Shown in pieces: positions 41,168 to 42,460 of a stretch of 42,460 nt of DNA. The stretch spans positions 1-42,460 of the forward strand of contig JAUIEW010000011.1 of the NCBI GenBank assembly GCA_030429365.1, given 5' to 3'. The position numbers and the translations under genes are program-made. Below the pieces are notes generated by a model. That model was not told the DNA's origin, made no database searches, and worked only from the letters and a program-made list of their open reading frames with translations. The DNA comes from Phycisphaerae bacterium. GTDB lineage: Bacteria; Planctomycetota; Phycisphaerae; UBA1845. The number at the start of each line of letters is the position of its first letter. Position 1 is the stretch's first letter.

Positions 41168-42460
41168 ATGTGCAATCCCCCACGCCGAAAGTCCCTGCCT
41201 GTCACAATCCTGCTCTTTGTTGGCTTTGTTATCACGTTTCTACCCGAGGCGCGGGCGGCAGGCGCGTTGGACAACCCCAACCGCCTGACGCTGAAGACTT
41301 CGCGCGTCGTCATCTTCAAGGACGGGTACGGGCTGTTCGTCAAACAAGCCAACGGTGTGGCCGATAAGGACGGCCGCGTGTTCACCAACGAAGTTCCCGA
41401 CGGCGCGATCCTCGGAAGTTTCTGGGCCAGCGCGGGCGATCGCACCTTGGGCATGCACGCCGAATGGATCGAAGAAAAAAGCGAACGCAAGCGCATGACG
41501 TCGTGCATCTCAATTCTCGACATGCTCCGCGCCAACCAGGGCAAGTCGGTCCAACTGGGATTGCACAACCGAAGCGAACCGCCTATCTACGGTCGCTTGA
41601 TCGAAGTGCTTGATCTCGACGCCAAACCAATCGGGCCCGACCTTCTGCTCTCCAATGCCTATAGCCACCACGCAAGCACGCTGCCGACATCCAACCGTCA
41701 ACCCGGCTTGACGATTCGCGAGTTGATTCCGACTGGCGGCCAATTTGTGTTGATCGAAACGCCAGAGCACCAGCGTTTGGTCATGCCTGTCGCCGACGTG
41801 CGCACCGTGTCCGGCGAAGACATCGTCACCCAGATCGAACGCACCGATGAAGTCGTCTCGGTGGGTAAGCGGTTGACCTTCGACCTCGGCAAGCAAGCGG
41901 CTGGCCAACCGGTCGAGTTGAATCTGTTCTACTTTTCCGAGGGCGTGCGATGGATCCCCACCTACCGCCTGGACTGCGAAACGGCCACCGAAGCCAACCT
42001 TGATCTTCAAGGCGAATTGCTCAACGAAGCCGAAGACATCACCGACGCTGCGATTGATCTCGTCGTCGGTGTGCCGAATTTTCGATTCAAGTCAGTCGTG
42101 TCGCCGCTGTCGCTTGAGCAGGTGCTGCGTCAAACGCTGGCCGCCGCCGCTCCGAACCTGATGGGCCAAATGCGAAACGATTTCTTCGCGCAACGCTCCG
42201 GTGAACGTCCGCACGGCCTAGCAGTTCCAGCCCCCATTCAAAGTGGTGATGTGCTCGACATCGCGCCGGAGTTGGCCGCAAACGCAGCGCAGGATTTGTT
42301 CGTCTATAGCCAACAAAACGTCACCTTAAAGAAAGGGGCTCGACTGAGCTTGCCGCTTTGGCGTAGCGACATTCCCCTCCGCGACTTGTACACGATGGAC
42401 ATCCGCGTGGCCCGGGATTTTGAATCGGGACAAATCCTAAACGCAGTCGCCTCGGCAGAC
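41168..42460 (+). CDS. DUF4139-like secreted protein, N-terminal part
   Basis: An open frame of 431 codons from ATG 41168 to the right edge, with AAAGGAG 8 nt upstream and a signal peptide (L-P-V-T-I-L-L-F-V-G-F-V-I-T-F, A-R-A-A-G). It contains I-F-K-D-G-Y-G-L-F-V near residue 50 and G-V-R-W-I-P-T-Y-R-L near residue 260, the latter characteristic of DUF4139/mucoidy-inhibitor-like proteins. The function of that family is poorly known. It is divergent from the alpha-2-macroglobulin-like gene, and both are exported, so an envelope role is likely. The C-terminus is outside the window. Confidence 0.75.
   Translation, partial: MCNPPRRKSLPVTILLFVGFVITFLPEARAAGALDNPNRLTLKTSRVVIFKDGYGLFVKQANGVADKDGRVFTNEVPDGAILGSFWASAGDRTLGMHAEWIEEKSERKRMTSCISILDMLRANQGKSVQLGLHNRSEPPIYGRLIEVLDLDAKPIGPDLLLSNAYSHHASTLPTSNRQPGLTIRELIPTGGQFVLIETPEHQRLVMPVADVRTVSGEDIVTQIERTDEVVSVGKRLTFDLGKQAAGQPVELNLFYFSEGVRWIPTYRLDCETATEANLDLQGELLNEAEDITDAAIDLVVGVPNFRFKSVVSPLSLEQVLRQTLAAAAPNLMGQMRNDFFAQRSGERPHGLAVPAPIQSGDVLDIAPELAANAAQDLFVYSQQNVTLKKGARLSLPLWRSDIPLRDLYTMDIRVARDFESGQILNAVASAD

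Noticed and set aside
1-42460. CRISPR arrays, tRNA/rRNA genes, insertion sequences and phage attachment sites
   Set aside because: I looked for regularly spaced repeats, tRNA-like cloverleaf sequences, transposase motifs and terminal inverted repeats and found none I could support.

Overview
The window looks like a chromosomal segment of a planctomycete, most likely a marine, polysaccharide-degrading Phycisphaerae-type bacterium. The grounds are: two pseudopilin-like proteins with the FTLVELLVVVSIIALL signature, three exosortase-type PEP-CTERM proteins, many large secreted proteins ending in paired EF-hand-like tags (pattern D-x-D-G-D-V-D-L-x-D-F-A-x-F-Q), and long multi-domain GH16 enzymes. 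This assignment is an inference from protein style; there is no rRNA gene in the window.

Left flank (1-8.8 kb). The end of an EAL-domain protein and a decayed C-terminal fragment of a VCBS-type protein come first. A tightly spaced minus-strand operon follows, reading pseudopilin, then a 495-aa surface protein, then a PEP-CTERM protein. Divergent from it is a NarL-type histidine kinase/response regulator pair. Next is a minus-strand VCBS/FG-GAP protein, and upstream of that lies a structured stretch that may encode a small RNA.

Central catabolic region (9.3-36.7 kb). This is a beta-glucan (laminarin/lichenan-type) utilisation locus. It has four GH16 enzymes (479, 769, 1186 and 497 aa), a secreted GH3 beta-glucosidase, a cytoplasmic GH1 beta-glucosidase, a binding-protein-dependent sugar importer (binding protein plus two permeases, no ATPase gene), a LacI-family regulator, a second pseudopilin, a 1105-aa protein made of a tandem repeat I do not recognise, two PEP-CTERM proteins with jelly-roll-like ectodomains and a parallel beta-helix protein. 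The likely flow is surface GH16 endo-hydrolysis, trimming by GH3, import by the ABC system, cytosolic hydrolysis by GH1 and control by the LacI protein. No TonB/SusCD genes are seen. Carbohydrate-binding-like modules recur, and in two proteins such a module appears to be inserted inside another domain.

Right flank (36.8-42.5 kb). A large alpha-2-macroglobulin-like protein with a C-F-E-Q thioester motif is divergent from a secreted DUF4139-like protein that runs off the edge.

The observations most worth pursuing are: nine proteins with the shared EF-hand-like C-terminal tag; the nested carbohydrate-binding modules; the new repeat family; a perfect 10-bp inverted repeat overlapping the promoter at 26.7 kb; recurrent TGAAAC/GTTTCA half-sites in intergenic regions; and the possible small RNA at 8.64-8.77 kb. 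All motif calls were made by eye, without alignment or database searches.
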